Source of the DNA: Proteobacteria bacterium CAG:495
GTDB taxonomy: Bacteria > Pseudomonadota > Alphaproteobacteria > RF32 > CAG-239
Length of the DNA: 64,000 nt
Assembly (NCBI GenBank): GCA_000432275.1
Contig: HF995314.1
Span: forward strand, 14,751-78,750
Direction of reading: 5' to 3'
Shown here: piece after piece, positions 35,021-44,119 of the stretch
How the letters are laid out: the number at the start of each line of letters is the position of its first letter
Numbering within the stretch: the stretch's first letter is position 1
Notes under the pieces: model-generated
Databases searched by the model: none
The model's input: only the letters and a program-made list of their open reading frames with translations
Told to the model about the DNA's origin: nothing
Program-made: the position numbers and the translations under genes

Positions 35021-37204
35021 ATGGCTTTAATACCTTCACTCGGAACGGCTCTCAGCGGAATGAAAACCGCCCAATCGCAGCTCAGCATCATCAGCAGCAA
35101 CGTTGCCAATGTTGACACGGAAGGCTATACCCGCAAGATTGCCCAACAAAAAAACGTCATTCTGGCCGGATACAGCCAAGGCGTATCAATCGGGGAAGTT
35201 ACCCGCAAAGTTAACGAAGGCCTGCTGAAAAGTTATCTGGCTGCCAATTCTCTGAACGGCAACCTCGCTGCGCAAAACAGCTACCTGAGCAAAACCGAAA
35301 TCCTGCTGGGAACGCCGGAAGGCGAAAACTCGGTTTCCGCCAATGTAGCAGCCTTGCAAACGGCGTTTGATTCCTTTGCTTCCGACGTTACCTCTTCCGC
35401 CGGCCGCTATAACCTTTTAAATCAGGCCGATACGCTGACCAGCCGGATGAACTACATTTCGGAAGAAATCCAAAAACTGCGCGGCGACGCAGATATGAAC
35501 ATTGCCGCCGACGTTGATGAAATCAACAAGCTTCTGGATACGCTTGACAACCTGAACGACCAGATTGTCAAATATACCCTTCTCGGCTACGACGGAACCG
35601 CCGATTTGCTCGACCAGCGCGATCAGGCGCTGCGTTCGCTCAGCGAAAAAATGGACATTACCTATTTTAAGAGGGACAACGGCGAAATCGTGGTTCAGAC
35701 AACCAACGGCATTACCCTGCTTGACAATGATCCGCATTATCTGTCGCACAACGCCGTCGCACAGGCCAGTCCTACGACAACATACGCTGCAGGCGGCATC
35801 GACGGTATTTATGTCAACGGGGAAGACATTACCGCTTCAATCAAAGACGGTTCAATCAAGGGGCTGATTGAAGTGCGCGACGTGATTTTGCCTTCGCTGC
35901 AGTCACAGTTGGACGAGTTGGCGGGAGCCTTAAAGGCGCAAATCAACTCCGTTCACAACCAAGGTACCGCATATCCCAATACGCCCAGCGAACTGACCGG
36001 TACCAGAACCTTCATTGACCCAGACAAGCAGCAAATCAAAATTGCCGAGGGCGACGTTCGTTTTGTGATTTTTGACACCAACGGCAAACAGGTTGCCACA
36101 ACCTCGCTTAAAGGCGGCATCGGGTTTGACAGCGGTTCGATTTCCGAAATGGCGCAAGAAATTCAGGACTGGCTGCGTTCAGCCGACGGTCCTAACCTGC
36201 CCCAAGCGGAAGTCGGCGTTGATAAAAACGGCAAGCTCTTTATTAATACGGGTGACAGCAACTACACTTTCTCGATTATCGATGAAGCGGGTTCTGCCGC
36301 GGGAACAGCCCAACAACCGGCCAAAATAGAGTTTGATTCCAACGGTAACGGTTTATATGACCGCGAGTTTGAAGGATTTTCAAGCTTTTTCGGCTTAAAT
36401 GACTTCTTTGTCGACAACAGCAGCGAATCCGTTTATGATTCCAAAGTTATGAGCCGTTCGGTCAATCTGGGGCTTAAAGATACGGTAACCTTAAGTTTTT
36501 CCAACAGTTCGAGCGGTCTCAACTTCGGAACGATTACGATCAGCCCGAACGACAGTCTGCAAGACATTGTAAACTCCATTAATGAAAATCCGGCCCTGAA
36601 CGGACAAATCAGTGCCGCTTTGGTTCCCAACGGAGACGGCTATATGCTGCGGATTTCGAACGCTTCCGGCGAACAGCTTGAAATTGCCGAAAACGTAGCT
36701 CCGGGCGCACAGCCTTCCAACCTGCTGGAAAAAATCGGTTTACAGCCTTCTAACGTCAATGCGGCAATTTCGCTGGACATCCGCAGCGATTTGCAGACTT
36801 CGCCGGAAAAAATTGCGGGCGGTTCTCCGCAGTTTGACAGCGCAACCGGAGAATATGTCCAAAGCCCGGCAGCCAACAACATCGCCAATGCCTTGGGCGA
36901 AGTATTCTCGGCTTCGTTTGACTTCAAACAATCGGGAACGATTGCGCAGACCAAAACCAGCCTGTCCAATTACGCGGCAACGTTTGTCGGCAATATTGCC
37001 TCTCAGACCAGCAACTCGGAAGCCTCTTTGAGCTATCAGACCGAACTGACCAATTCCATTTCGTTAAAAGAAGCGCAAATCAGCGGCGTCGATATTGATG
37101 AAGAATTGGGACAAATGATTATATTTCAACAAACATATGCGGCTTGCGCCCAGGCATTCACCGCCTCCAAAGAAATTTTGGATATGTTGTTGAGCATCGT
37201 ATAA
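35021..37204 (+). CDS. flgK: Flagellar hook-associated protein 1 (FlgK)
   Basis: 727 residues. The N-terminal D0 helix region (IPSLGTALSGMKTAQSQLSI with the SNVANVDTEGYTR motif) and the C-terminal helix (QQTYAACAQAFTASKEILDM) are classic for FlgK. A FlgK-type segment around LNDQIVKYT and DLLDQRDQALRSLSEKM lies between. The surface-exposed centre is expanded and variable. It forms the first hook-filament junction layer and is secreted without a signal peptide by the flagellar export system. AGGAGGGGACC precedes the start. Next gene 16 bases away. Confidence 0.95.
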   Translation: MALIPSLGTALSGMKTAQSQLSIISSNVANVDTEGYTRKIAQQKNVILAGYSQGVSIGEVTRKVNEGLLKSYLAANSLNGNLAAQNSYLSKTEILLGTPEGENSVSANVAALQTAFDSFASDVTSSAGRYNLLNQADTLTSRMNYISEEIQKLRGDADMNIAADVDEINKLLDTLDNLNDQIVKYTLLGYDGTADLLDQRDQALRSLSEKMDITYFKRDNGEIVVQTTNGITLLDNDPHYLSHNAVAQASPTTTYAAGGIDGIYVNGEDITASIKDGSIKGLIEVRDVILPSLQSQLDELAGALKAQINSVHNQGTAYPNTPSELTGTRTFIDPDKQQIKIAEGDVRFVIFDTNGKQVATTSLKGGIGFDSGSISEMAQEIQDWLRSADGPNLPQAEVGVDKNGKLFINTGDSNYTFSIIDEAGSAAGTAQQPAKIEFDSNGNGLYDREFEGFSSFFGLNDFFVDNSSESVYDSKVMSRSVNLGLKDTVTLSFSNSSSGLNFGTITISPNDSLQDIVNSINENPALNGQISAALVPNGDGYMLRISNASGEQLEIAENVAPGAQPSNLLEKIGLQPSNVNAAISLDIRSDLQTSPEKIAGGSPQFDSATGEYVQSPAANNIANALGEVFSASFDFKQSGTIAQTKTSLSNYAATFVGNIASQTSNSEASLSYQTELTNSISLKEAQISGVDIDEELGQMIIFQQTYAACAQAFTASKEILDMLLSIV

Positions 37205-37219
37205 TAAGGAGATTTTACC

Positions 37220-39127
37220 ATGGTTAGAGTTCCTACTTACGCAAGTTATATGTCGCTGCTGAATCAGACGATGAACACCAAGTCCATGCTTGATTTATAC
37301 AGCTATCAGTCTAATACCGGTATCAAGTCTCCCACTTATGCCGGTTTCGGGATGAGTGCGTACAGCATTGTCAGTCTGGAAGCTTCATTGAAAGTCACCA
37401 GCAATTTTATGGAAAACAACAAAATTTTAAATACCGAGCTGGAAACGATGAATACGGCGATGGAATCCGTGTCAAAATCAGTCAGCGACTTTAAAAGTAT
37501 GCTGAACTCTTTTTCCGGTATGGATTTGGAATCGCTGACTCCGGATTACACCGGCGGCGAAATCAGCTTTACCAGCAACGATGACGTTTATCTGGGCAAG
37601 ACCCTGACCCTTGACGGCATACAGTATACCTTTGCCGACAACGGAAACGGAAACAACATTGACATTTCCGGTCTGACACCGGGAAGCGACACTTATGCCC
37701 AAGACGTTATGGACGCTCTGAAAGACAAAGTCGGAGCCACCAATCCTGACTTTAAATTTGAAGACAACAAGTTCAGTTTTCCGTTGTATACGGTGAACGG
37801 TTCATCTTCAGTTCTGAACAGCGAAGGCGTTAAAACCGGTGAACCGCATACGATGAGCCAGGATCAGTATCAAAGCCTGCAGCAGCTGCAACGCCAAGCT
37901 TTTGCCACAATGTTGCAACTGGCTGACAGCCTTAACGTTTCGGCAAACGGAAAATATCTGTTCGGCGGCGGAGAAGCTTCTGAAGCTCCGGTCAGTTTTC
38001 CGTTCACCACACTGGAGGAATTTCAGCAATATTACGACGGGATGAACATCAAGTACCCGACCAACAGTGCCGCAAACCTGACCAGCCGGGAAACCACCGC
38101 CGAAAATACCGGCTCGCTGACCATTCAGAAAACCGAAGGCAATCAGGGAACAATCACCGCAGAAAAAACCGGCGGATTTCTGACCGAGGTTTTGACGTCC
38201 AATGCCGAAAATGCGGGAACCCTCACTTTCAATCAAGACGCCAACACCATTAATGCAACGCAATACGGCGCTTTTAATACATTAAAGGCGGGTGACACGC
38301 TGGTTCTCGGAAATACCGGAGCCAACAACGGCGCTTATGTCATCAAATCAATTTCCGCCGACGGCAAAACCATTACGCTGGAAGACAGCACCCCGCTGAA
38401 AGCCGACGAGACAGCCGGAGACGGCGTAAAATTCAGTACGTCGTACCCAATCGGTTCCGTGATTGAAATGGACGGGTTTGACAAGAACATCGCTACTCAG
38501 GTTCAGGTTACCGGAATCAGTGATGACGGAACCACCCTTTACATTACGGCGGACCCCAACCGTCTGCCGGAAACGGCAACAACGGTTCAGGCATCCAGCA
38601 AGTGGAGCATGAGTTCGGAATCATATTATAAGGGCGGCAATCTGACATCAGAACGGCGAATTTCGAACAATCAATCGATTACAATGGACATTACCGCCAA
38701 CAATCCGGCCTTTGAAAAGCTGTTTCGCGCGCTCGGACAGATTGCGCAGGGCAATGTTGTCGATACCCGTAATCCGGCTGACGATTTTGACGGACTTATC
38801 AATGACCAGAACCCGGTTGACATTGTCGACGAAGCCGTCAAGCTCATTCAGGATGCTGTTTACAGCGGCGGCAACACTACCGGCGAACTCAATCCAGATT
38901 TGTATACGGTAACGGCCAAAATAAGTTCTAACGCCGTTTTGCTGAAAACCAGCGACAGTAATTTAAAGTTGGTTGAAAACAATCTGGAAAGCAGCGTAAG
39001 CGATTTGAAAAACGTAGACCAGACCGAAGCAGCCGTAAAAGCTTTGATGGCATTGAACAATTTGAACGCTTCTTATCAGATGCTCAACAGTATTTTGAAT
39101 ACTTCGCTCCTGAACTACTTGAAGTAA
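37220..39127 (+). CDS. flgL: Flagellar hook-associated protein 3 (FlgL), enlarged
   Basis: 635 residues, about twice the length common for FlgL. The N-terminal flagellin-like helix (MVRVPTYASYMSLLNQTMNT, with YQSNTGIKSPTY) and C-terminal helix (LNNLNASYQMLNSILNTSLL) are kept. The middle carries extra beta-rich material: tandem-like segments with KTGGFLTEVLTSNAENAGTL and DTLVLGNTGANNGAYVIKSI suggest inserted surface domains. It forms the second hook-filament junction layer. No filament gene follows; two terminators and the Cys-rich gene come next. Confidence 0.88.
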   Translation: MVRVPTYASYMSLLNQTMNTKSMLDLYSYQSNTGIKSPTYAGFGMSAYSIVSLEASLKVTSNFMENNKILNTELETMNTAMESVSKSVSDFKSMLNSFSGMDLESLTPDYTGGEISFTSNDDVYLGKTLTLDGIQYTFADNGNGNNIDISGLTPGSDTYAQDVMDALKDKVGATNPDFKFEDNKFSFPLYTVNGSSSVLNSEGVKTGEPHTMSQDQYQSLQQLQRQAFATMLQLADSLNVSANGKYLFGGGEASEAPVSFPFTTLEEFQQYYDGMNIKYPTNSAANLTSRETTAENTGSLTIQKTEGNQGTITAEKTGGFLTEVLTSNAENAGTLTFNQDANTINATQYGAFNTLKAGDTLVLGNTGANNGAYVIKSISADGKTITLEDSTPLKADETAGDGVKFSTSYPIGSVIEMDGFDKNIATQVQVTGISDDGTTLYITADPNRLPETATTVQASSKWSMSSESYYKGGNLTSERRISNNQSITMDITANNPAFEKLFRALGQIAQGNVVDTRNPADDFDGLINDQNPVDIVDEAVKLIQDAVYSGGNTTGELNPDLYTVTAKISSNAVLLKTSDSNLKLVENNLESSVSDLKNVDQTEAAVKALMALNNLNASYQMLNSILNTSLLNYLK

Positions 39128-39147
39128 GACAAAGGGCTGACTACTTA

Positions 39148-39178
39148 TAAAAGGAGGATTTTGTCCTCCTTTTTTTGT
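39148..39178 (+). terminator. Terminator after flgL
   Basis: AAAGGAGGA-TTTTG-TCCTCCTTT followed by TTTT, 20 bases past the flgL stop. Confidence 0.88.
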
Positions 39179-39203
39179 TACAGTGTTACACGAAAGCAAG
39201 CCT

Positions 39204-39237
39204 AAAAAAACACCTCCGTTACCGGAGGTGTTTTTTC
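39204..39237 (-). terminator. Terminator after the Cys-rich giant gene
   Basis: The stem AAACACCTCCG/CGGAGGTGTTT is followed on the minus strand by a run of T bases, just past the stop codon. Confidence 0.85.
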
Positions 39238-39238
39238 T

Positions 39239-42200
39239 TTACAGGCACTTGATATATTGCCAATTGGTCGAGGTTGAGGTTTTGCAAACCAGAGCCGTCG
39301 TATTCGGACAAGAGGACGACGAGTAGCTCGGACCGTCACATTTACAATATTTTCCGTAAGTGACGTTGGTCTCTTTATCTACGCAGACATCACTTTCATC
39401 CAGCCCCAGAATTGATCCGCAGGATGCCGGCGTAAATGTCGGATCGCTTCCGGATACCGGTTTGGAACGTTCAGAACAGACAATGTTCCCGGAGGCGCCT
39501 GCAACCTCAGAAGTATTGATATTTTTGCAGGTTGCGTCGGTTTTGTTATAAGCTGTGGGACAACGGCAAACCTTATAACGGGTTTCAGTCGCGCCTCCGG
39601 CAAATTCAAAGGTTTTGCCATCGCTGAGTTCATTGGGTTCCGGACAATTTTCGCGGGTATATTTCCAGGTACTTTCAATGTCAGCTTTGGGATACAGACA
39701 GGCATATTTTGTCGGCTGGTCGCATCCGGGACTGCAAGTGCTGTAGTTTTTGGGATGACCGCATTGTCCGACAATAGCCGAAAGACTGGCAATGCTGTAT
39801 GACGAACAGTCTGCCGGAACACACGGCTCCGGTTCCGGCTCGGGACAAGAGCCTGCAACATATTTGGTCGACTTGGAGCCGTCGGCATTAATCGACGTGC
39901 AGGAATCCGCACCGGGCTGAATATTGGAGGTACAGGTTACCGTATATGAGCTGCCGCACAGACAAGCCTTATAGCGTGTGACAGACTCTCCGTCGACCGT
40001 CGTCGTACAGCCGTTGGATAATGTATATTTGGCCGCATTGTTGGCGTCGTCTCCGTCATCGGTTCCGTCGCATTTGTACTTATAGGCTTCACCGCAACCG
40101 CAGCTTTTGTACTTTTGAGTCTGAACCTTCTGATTTCCGACATATTTTATCTCGGTGCAAACCTCGCTCTTATCCGTGGGAATAGCTCCGGTTTCGGCAC
40201 AGGTTTTAGAATACTCGTCTCCGCAGACGCAGGATTTGTAATAAGTTACGGTATCACCATCGGCATTGGTGGTTTGGCAGGCGTCATCTTCTGACCCCGG
40301 AGACTGGCCGTTGCCGTCACAAGTTTCGGAATACTGACTGCCGCATTCGCATTTGGAATAGACGGTCTCCCCGCTTTCTCCCGTTGCCAGCAGCGGCGTA
40401 CAGGGCGTACCCTTGACGTTTTTGGCGGGACATTGCAGATAATTTGCCGGGCATTTGCATTCCTTGAAAAGTTTGCTGCCGTTTTCGTCAATGCAGAAAT
40501 CCTCACCCAGAGCGTCGGCCTGATAGCCGGAGCAGACATATTTATAGCCGTTGGCCTTGCAATCTTTCGTATCCTGACATTCGGCGTATTTGGTGGTACC
40601 GTCCGAACTGGTACAGCTGCGCCCCATGCCCACCTGCTGTTTGGTACAGGTTTTGTAAATGCTTTCTTCGTCTTCGGTACAGGTATTTTCACCGGTACAG
40701 GCACTGTAAACCGTACCTCGTTCATTATCTACGCAGGTAGTGGCATTTTCGGCCGGAGAAGTTGAACTGCAACTGGTGTAGTTGGCCGGACAACGGCATT
40801 TATACATCATCTGATTGTCTTCTCCGAGGCACGGATCATATTTTTCCTGATTAGCGGCGCAAGCCTTTTGATGCTGATCGCTGCAGGCTGCCGCAGGTTT
40901 GGTACAGGACTGATAATAGGACACGCCGTCGACAACACAGGCCGAACCAACGCCGGTTTCACCGTCTCCGCAGACTTTGTTATAGCCGGAGGCGCAGGTA
41001 CAGCTTTCAAAATAAATCTTGTCGTTTTTGGTGCAGGGGTTAACGCCAACCTGCAAGGGATCGTTACAAGTCAGGTATTCGCCTTTGATGCACTCGCTTT
41101 GGGCTTTGCAGCTTTCATAGTAGTTTTCGCCGTTCAGAGAACAGGGCTTGCCCTCGCCAACCTGATTGGAAGAACATTTGCTCCAGCCGTCAGGACACTT
41201 ACAGCTTTTATAGGCATAAATTTCACCCTGGTTATCCTGACAGGGGTCTACGCCTATCTGGAAATCGCCCTTGCATTGCTCGGTGTGCTGCCAGGTACAC
41301 TGGCTGGCTTCACACTGGTAGTATTTTCCGCCGCAGCCGTTAGGTTTGGTGACGCCGGTCGGCTTGGCTCCGCCGGGACAGCCGTAATAATTGTCAACCC
41401 AGTTTTCCGGCAGTTCGTCTTTTTTGCATTCGCAGGCCTGATATTTGCCGTTGCAGGGTTCGCCAACGCCGACATACCGTTCTCCGTCGCAAACCTGATT
41501 GTAGTCTTCGGAACATTCACAGTAAGCGAAGAACTTCAGGCTGGTGACGCCGGCGGGAATGGTTCCGTCATTGTTTTCCGACGTAACCTCCTGCTCGCAG
41601 CCGCCGCCGTTTAACAGTCCGGCACAATTGTAGCGGTGATATTTATAGGCGGAATGACATTTGCACTCTTTATAGTAGCGTTTGCCGTTAATAACAATGC
41701 TGCCGCCGCCGAGAATGTGTCTGACCGGGCAGTTGTCGTCGGTCCACTTATATTCGCCGGGGTTAAAGTAGCAGTTAAAGCGGCGGATGTCGGGATCGTT
41801 GCGGTCTTCACACAAACGGGCTTCGGCACCGTCGCCGAGCTTCTGGCGGCATTCGCTTTCGCTCTTGGTTACAATAACCTGATAACCGTTGGTGTTGTCA
41901 CCATCCTGATAACACTTTTCAAAGCTTCCGACTTTGCACATTCCCGTCTTATATTGCTTATCCGGGCTGGGATTGCTTGAAGCGTCGTATTTTCCGGCAT
42001 AGCAGTATTTTTCGCCGCTCGGTTCTACCTGCGGATAGCGGCAAACTTCGCTGTAGACGGAAGTATCGCAGCTGCATTCATAATACGAAGTCGTTTCGTT
42101 GTCCTTGGTACAGGCTATTGCCGTTGCCGCGGTTCCCAACAATGTCTGGCAGGCGCCTTCAGAAGTTGCCAGAACGGCGCCCTCATTACATTTGCGCGCT

Positions 42201-44119
42201 TTACAAGACTGATAGTAGGTTATGCCGTCCACGGAACAAGCCGGGTGTTCGGCATCTACAACCGGAGACAGATTATCTTCGCTGTCACAGGTCAGACGGC
42301 TGTCATAGGCGGAAGGACAATAACATTTATTGCGAATGACATGGTTGTCGCTGCATTGTTCATAAACGGCACCCTGCCCCAGCTCCCACTGGCAGGCGCG
42401 ATTATCGGAGATATCGTCTTCCATAATCGTGCCGTTGGACGACCCGCTGCTCGGCAACAGGCTGCACTTGGGATAACAATACTGATACTTGGTTTTGGCA
42501 TAGGTTTCGCCCTCAAGCTGGCACATAAAACCGGTGCCTTCCTTATTGGCGGCGGCACACTGGGAATCAGTCAGATAGCTGGCCGGGCAATCGCAATAAT
42601 AACGAACGTTCTCTTCCAAGGCCTGTCCGTTGGCATAACAGGTTTTGACATTAATTCCCTTAACCCCGTCAAACGAGCAGGCATCTTCCGTGTAAAACAA
42701 CGGGCGGTCCGCAGGACATCCCTCTTCATAGCTTTTAAACTTGGCATCGCCGTCATAAGTACAAACTTCTCCGACACCGACTGCGGTATCAGAAGGAACT
42801 GCAGTGTAAGTGGAAGGACATCCGCATTCATAACGAACCTGCCCGTTGGTAACGCATACGGTTGTCGTTGCAGCATCTTCGCCTACTTTCGGACAACCGT
42901 CGGCAGTATCTACAACAGGACGGGCTGCCGTGTTAATACGACAATTTTTAGCGCAGGTTTCATAATAGGTTTTACCCTGTTCCTGAACCTTACAACTGTC
43001 TCCGCCGCCGGCTTCGCCCTCGCCGCAGACTGAAAACGTATTGGGGCATTCGCACATATATTTGATTGTGGCAGGTTCGTCAGCCATATAGCACTGGGTT
43101 GCCGTAGTTGCGGTACCGCCCACCGTCTGACATTCAGCCATACTGTCCACCAATACCATATTTTCGTCACACTGAATAGCGCTGCGATTCAGCATACAGG
43201 CGGCATATTTTTCGCCACCGTCAAAAGTACAGGCCTGACCACCGCCCAAATTTCCGGGACAAACGGTATAGTTTTCCGGACAGCTGCAACGATAACGCAG
43301 GCTTTGATCCGGCATAACGCACAAGACGGCATTCGGGGTATCAAAACTGTTTACCTTACATTCATCAATATTGGATTTAACGCTGCCGGCGGCAATATCC
43401 TCCTGAGAACAAGGTGCCGCGCAGATGTTTTTAACAATTCCGTCATAGTTGCAGGTGCTGACGGCCGTCTGACCCGCGGGGCAGGCTCCTTCGGTATAAT
43501 CCAAATCGGTAGGACAACTGCAGCTGTAAGAAGCCTTTTCGGCAAATTCTTCGGTAAAGCACAAACCAGAATCAACGATGTTGTCTACAATTTTGCTGCA
43601 GGCTCCGGCTTCGTTCAACAACACAAAGTCCGAAGAGCATTCGGCATCTTCACTGGAAGTGTCGTTACCCTTGAAGCTACAGCACTGAGTTGCCGCGGCA
43701 GAGCAATCAGAGACTTTTTTCTTATTGTCATCGGCACAATAATCATAGGTATAAGAAAGCGGCGTTCCCTCGCTGCACAGCCCGGTCGCCTCATCGGTGA
43801 TGAAAGTTCCCAGTCCCAGACAGCTGCTGTTAATTACAGCTCCCGAACTTTTGAACTGACAGCACATCTGAGTATCATTGCCGCATTTGTTTTTAAGCAT
43901 AAAACTGTCGGCACAGTAATACGAAGCGTCTTCCTGACAGGTTCCGTCGGCGTTTACCTTGAACGGTTCGTCAATACAGTCATATTTTGAACCATCCTTT
44001 TGGCGACAGCACTCTCGCCCGATAACATAACGGTTGTAATCATCACCGCTCTCGTTATCGGCAGCCAAAGGAGTTGCTTCGACCGCCCACGGAGAAATCG
44101 GGGGACTGATGCGCGACAA
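39239..44119 (-). CDS. Cys-rich repeat protein, C-terminal 1,626-residue part (frame-broken)
   Basis: A giant repeat protein without membrane segments. In stretches I counted, about one residue in ten is Cys. Units of roughly 40-60 residues share the pattern Tyr-x-x-Cys-x-Cys-x(3-5)-Tyr-x(3)-Cys, as in YKSCGCGEAYKYKC, YKACLCGSSYTVTC, YKSCVCGDEYSKTC and YESCTCASGYNKVC. It carries no signal peptide itself: the proper N-terminus is the frame at 44055-45410. A 28-bp tandem duplication (44097-44151) separates the two; deleting one copy gives a continuous frame of 2,047 residues (ALSRIS joined to PPISPW). As it stands this part would need an internal start and would not be secreted. The repeats suggest a disulfide-rich surface or adhesive protein. 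Family not recognised. Confidence 0.82.
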   Translation of the reverse strand: MSRISPPISPWAVEATPLAADNESGDDYNRYVIGRECCRQKDGSKYDCIDEPFKVNADGTCQEDASYYCADSFMLKNKCGNDTQMCCQFKSSGAVINSSCLGLGTFITDEATGLCSEGTPLSYTYDYCADDNKKKVSDCSAAATQCCSFKGNDTSSEDAECSSDFVLLNEAGACSKIVDNIVDSGLCFTEEFAEKASYSCSCPTDLDYTEGACPAGQTAVSTCNYDGIVKNICAAPCSQEDIAAGSVKSNIDECKVNSFDTPNAVLCVMPDQSLRYRCSCPENYTVCPGNLGGGQACTFDGGEKYAACMLNRSAIQCDENMVLVDSMAECQTVGGTATTATQCYMADEPATIKYMCECPNTFSVCGEGEAGGGDSCKVQEQGKTYYETCAKNCRINTAARPVVDTADGCPKVGEDAATTTVCVTNGQVRYECGCPSTYTAVPSDTAVGVGEVCTYDGDAKFKSYEEGCPADRPLFYTEDACSFDGVKGINVKTCYANGQALEENVRYYCDCPASYLTDSQCAAANKEGTGFMCQLEGETYAKTKYQYCYPKCSLLPSSGSSNGTIMEDDISDNRACQWELGQGAVYEQCSDNHVIRNKCYCPSAYDSRLTCDSEDNLSPVVDAEHPACSVDGITYYQSCKARKCNEGAVLATSEGACQTLLGTAATAIACTKDNETTSYYECSCDTSVYSEVCRYPQVEPSGEKYCYAGKYDASSNPSPDKQYKTGMCKVGSFEKCYQDGDNTNGYQVIVTKSESECRQKLGDGAEARLCEDRNDPDIRRFNCYFNPGEYKWTDDNCPVRHILGGGSIVINGKRYYKECKCHSAYKYHRYNCAGLLNGGGCEQEVTSENNDGTIPAGVTSLKFFAYCECSEDYNQVCDGERYVGVGEPCNGKYQACECKKDELPENWVDNYYGCPGGAKPTGVTKPNGCGGKYYQCEASQCTWQHTEQCKGDFQIGVDPCQDNQGEIYAYKSCKCPDGWSKCSSNQVGEGKPCSLNGENYYESCKAQSECIKGEYLTCNDPLQVGVNPCTKNDKIYFESCTCASGYNKVCGDGETGVGSACVVDGVSYYQSCTKPAAACSDQHQKACAANQEKYDPCLGEDNQMMYKCRCPANYTSCSSTSPAENATTCVDNERGTVYSACTGENTCTEDEESIYKTCTKQQVGMGRSCTSSDGTTKYAECQDTKDCKANGYKYVCSGYQADALGEDFCIDENGSKLFKECKCPANYLQCPAKNVKGTPCTPLLATGESGETVYSKCECGSQYSETCDGNGQSPGSEDDACQTTNADGDTVTYYKSCVCGDEYSKTCAETGAIPTDKSEVCTEIKYVGNQKVQTQKYKSCGCGEAYKYKCDGTDDGDDANNAAKYTLSNGCTTTVDGESVTRYKACLCGSSYTVTCTSNIQPGADSCTSINADGSKSTKYVAGSCPEPEPEPCVPADCSSYSIASLSAIVGQCGHPKNYSTCSPGCDQPTKYACLYPKADIESTWKYTRENCPEPNELSDGKTFEFAGGATETRYKVCRCPTAYNKTDATCKNINTSEVAGASGNIVCSERSKPVSGSDPTFTPASCGSILGLDESDVCVDKETNVTYGKYCKCDGPSYSSSSCPNTTALVCKTSTSTNWQYIKCL

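Noticed and set aside
40868..41614. 248-residue hydrophobic frame antisense to the Cys-rich gene
   Set aside because: A by-product of repeated Cys/Gly codons on the other strand; no start signal. The other long antisense frames at 42245 and 43304 are the same.
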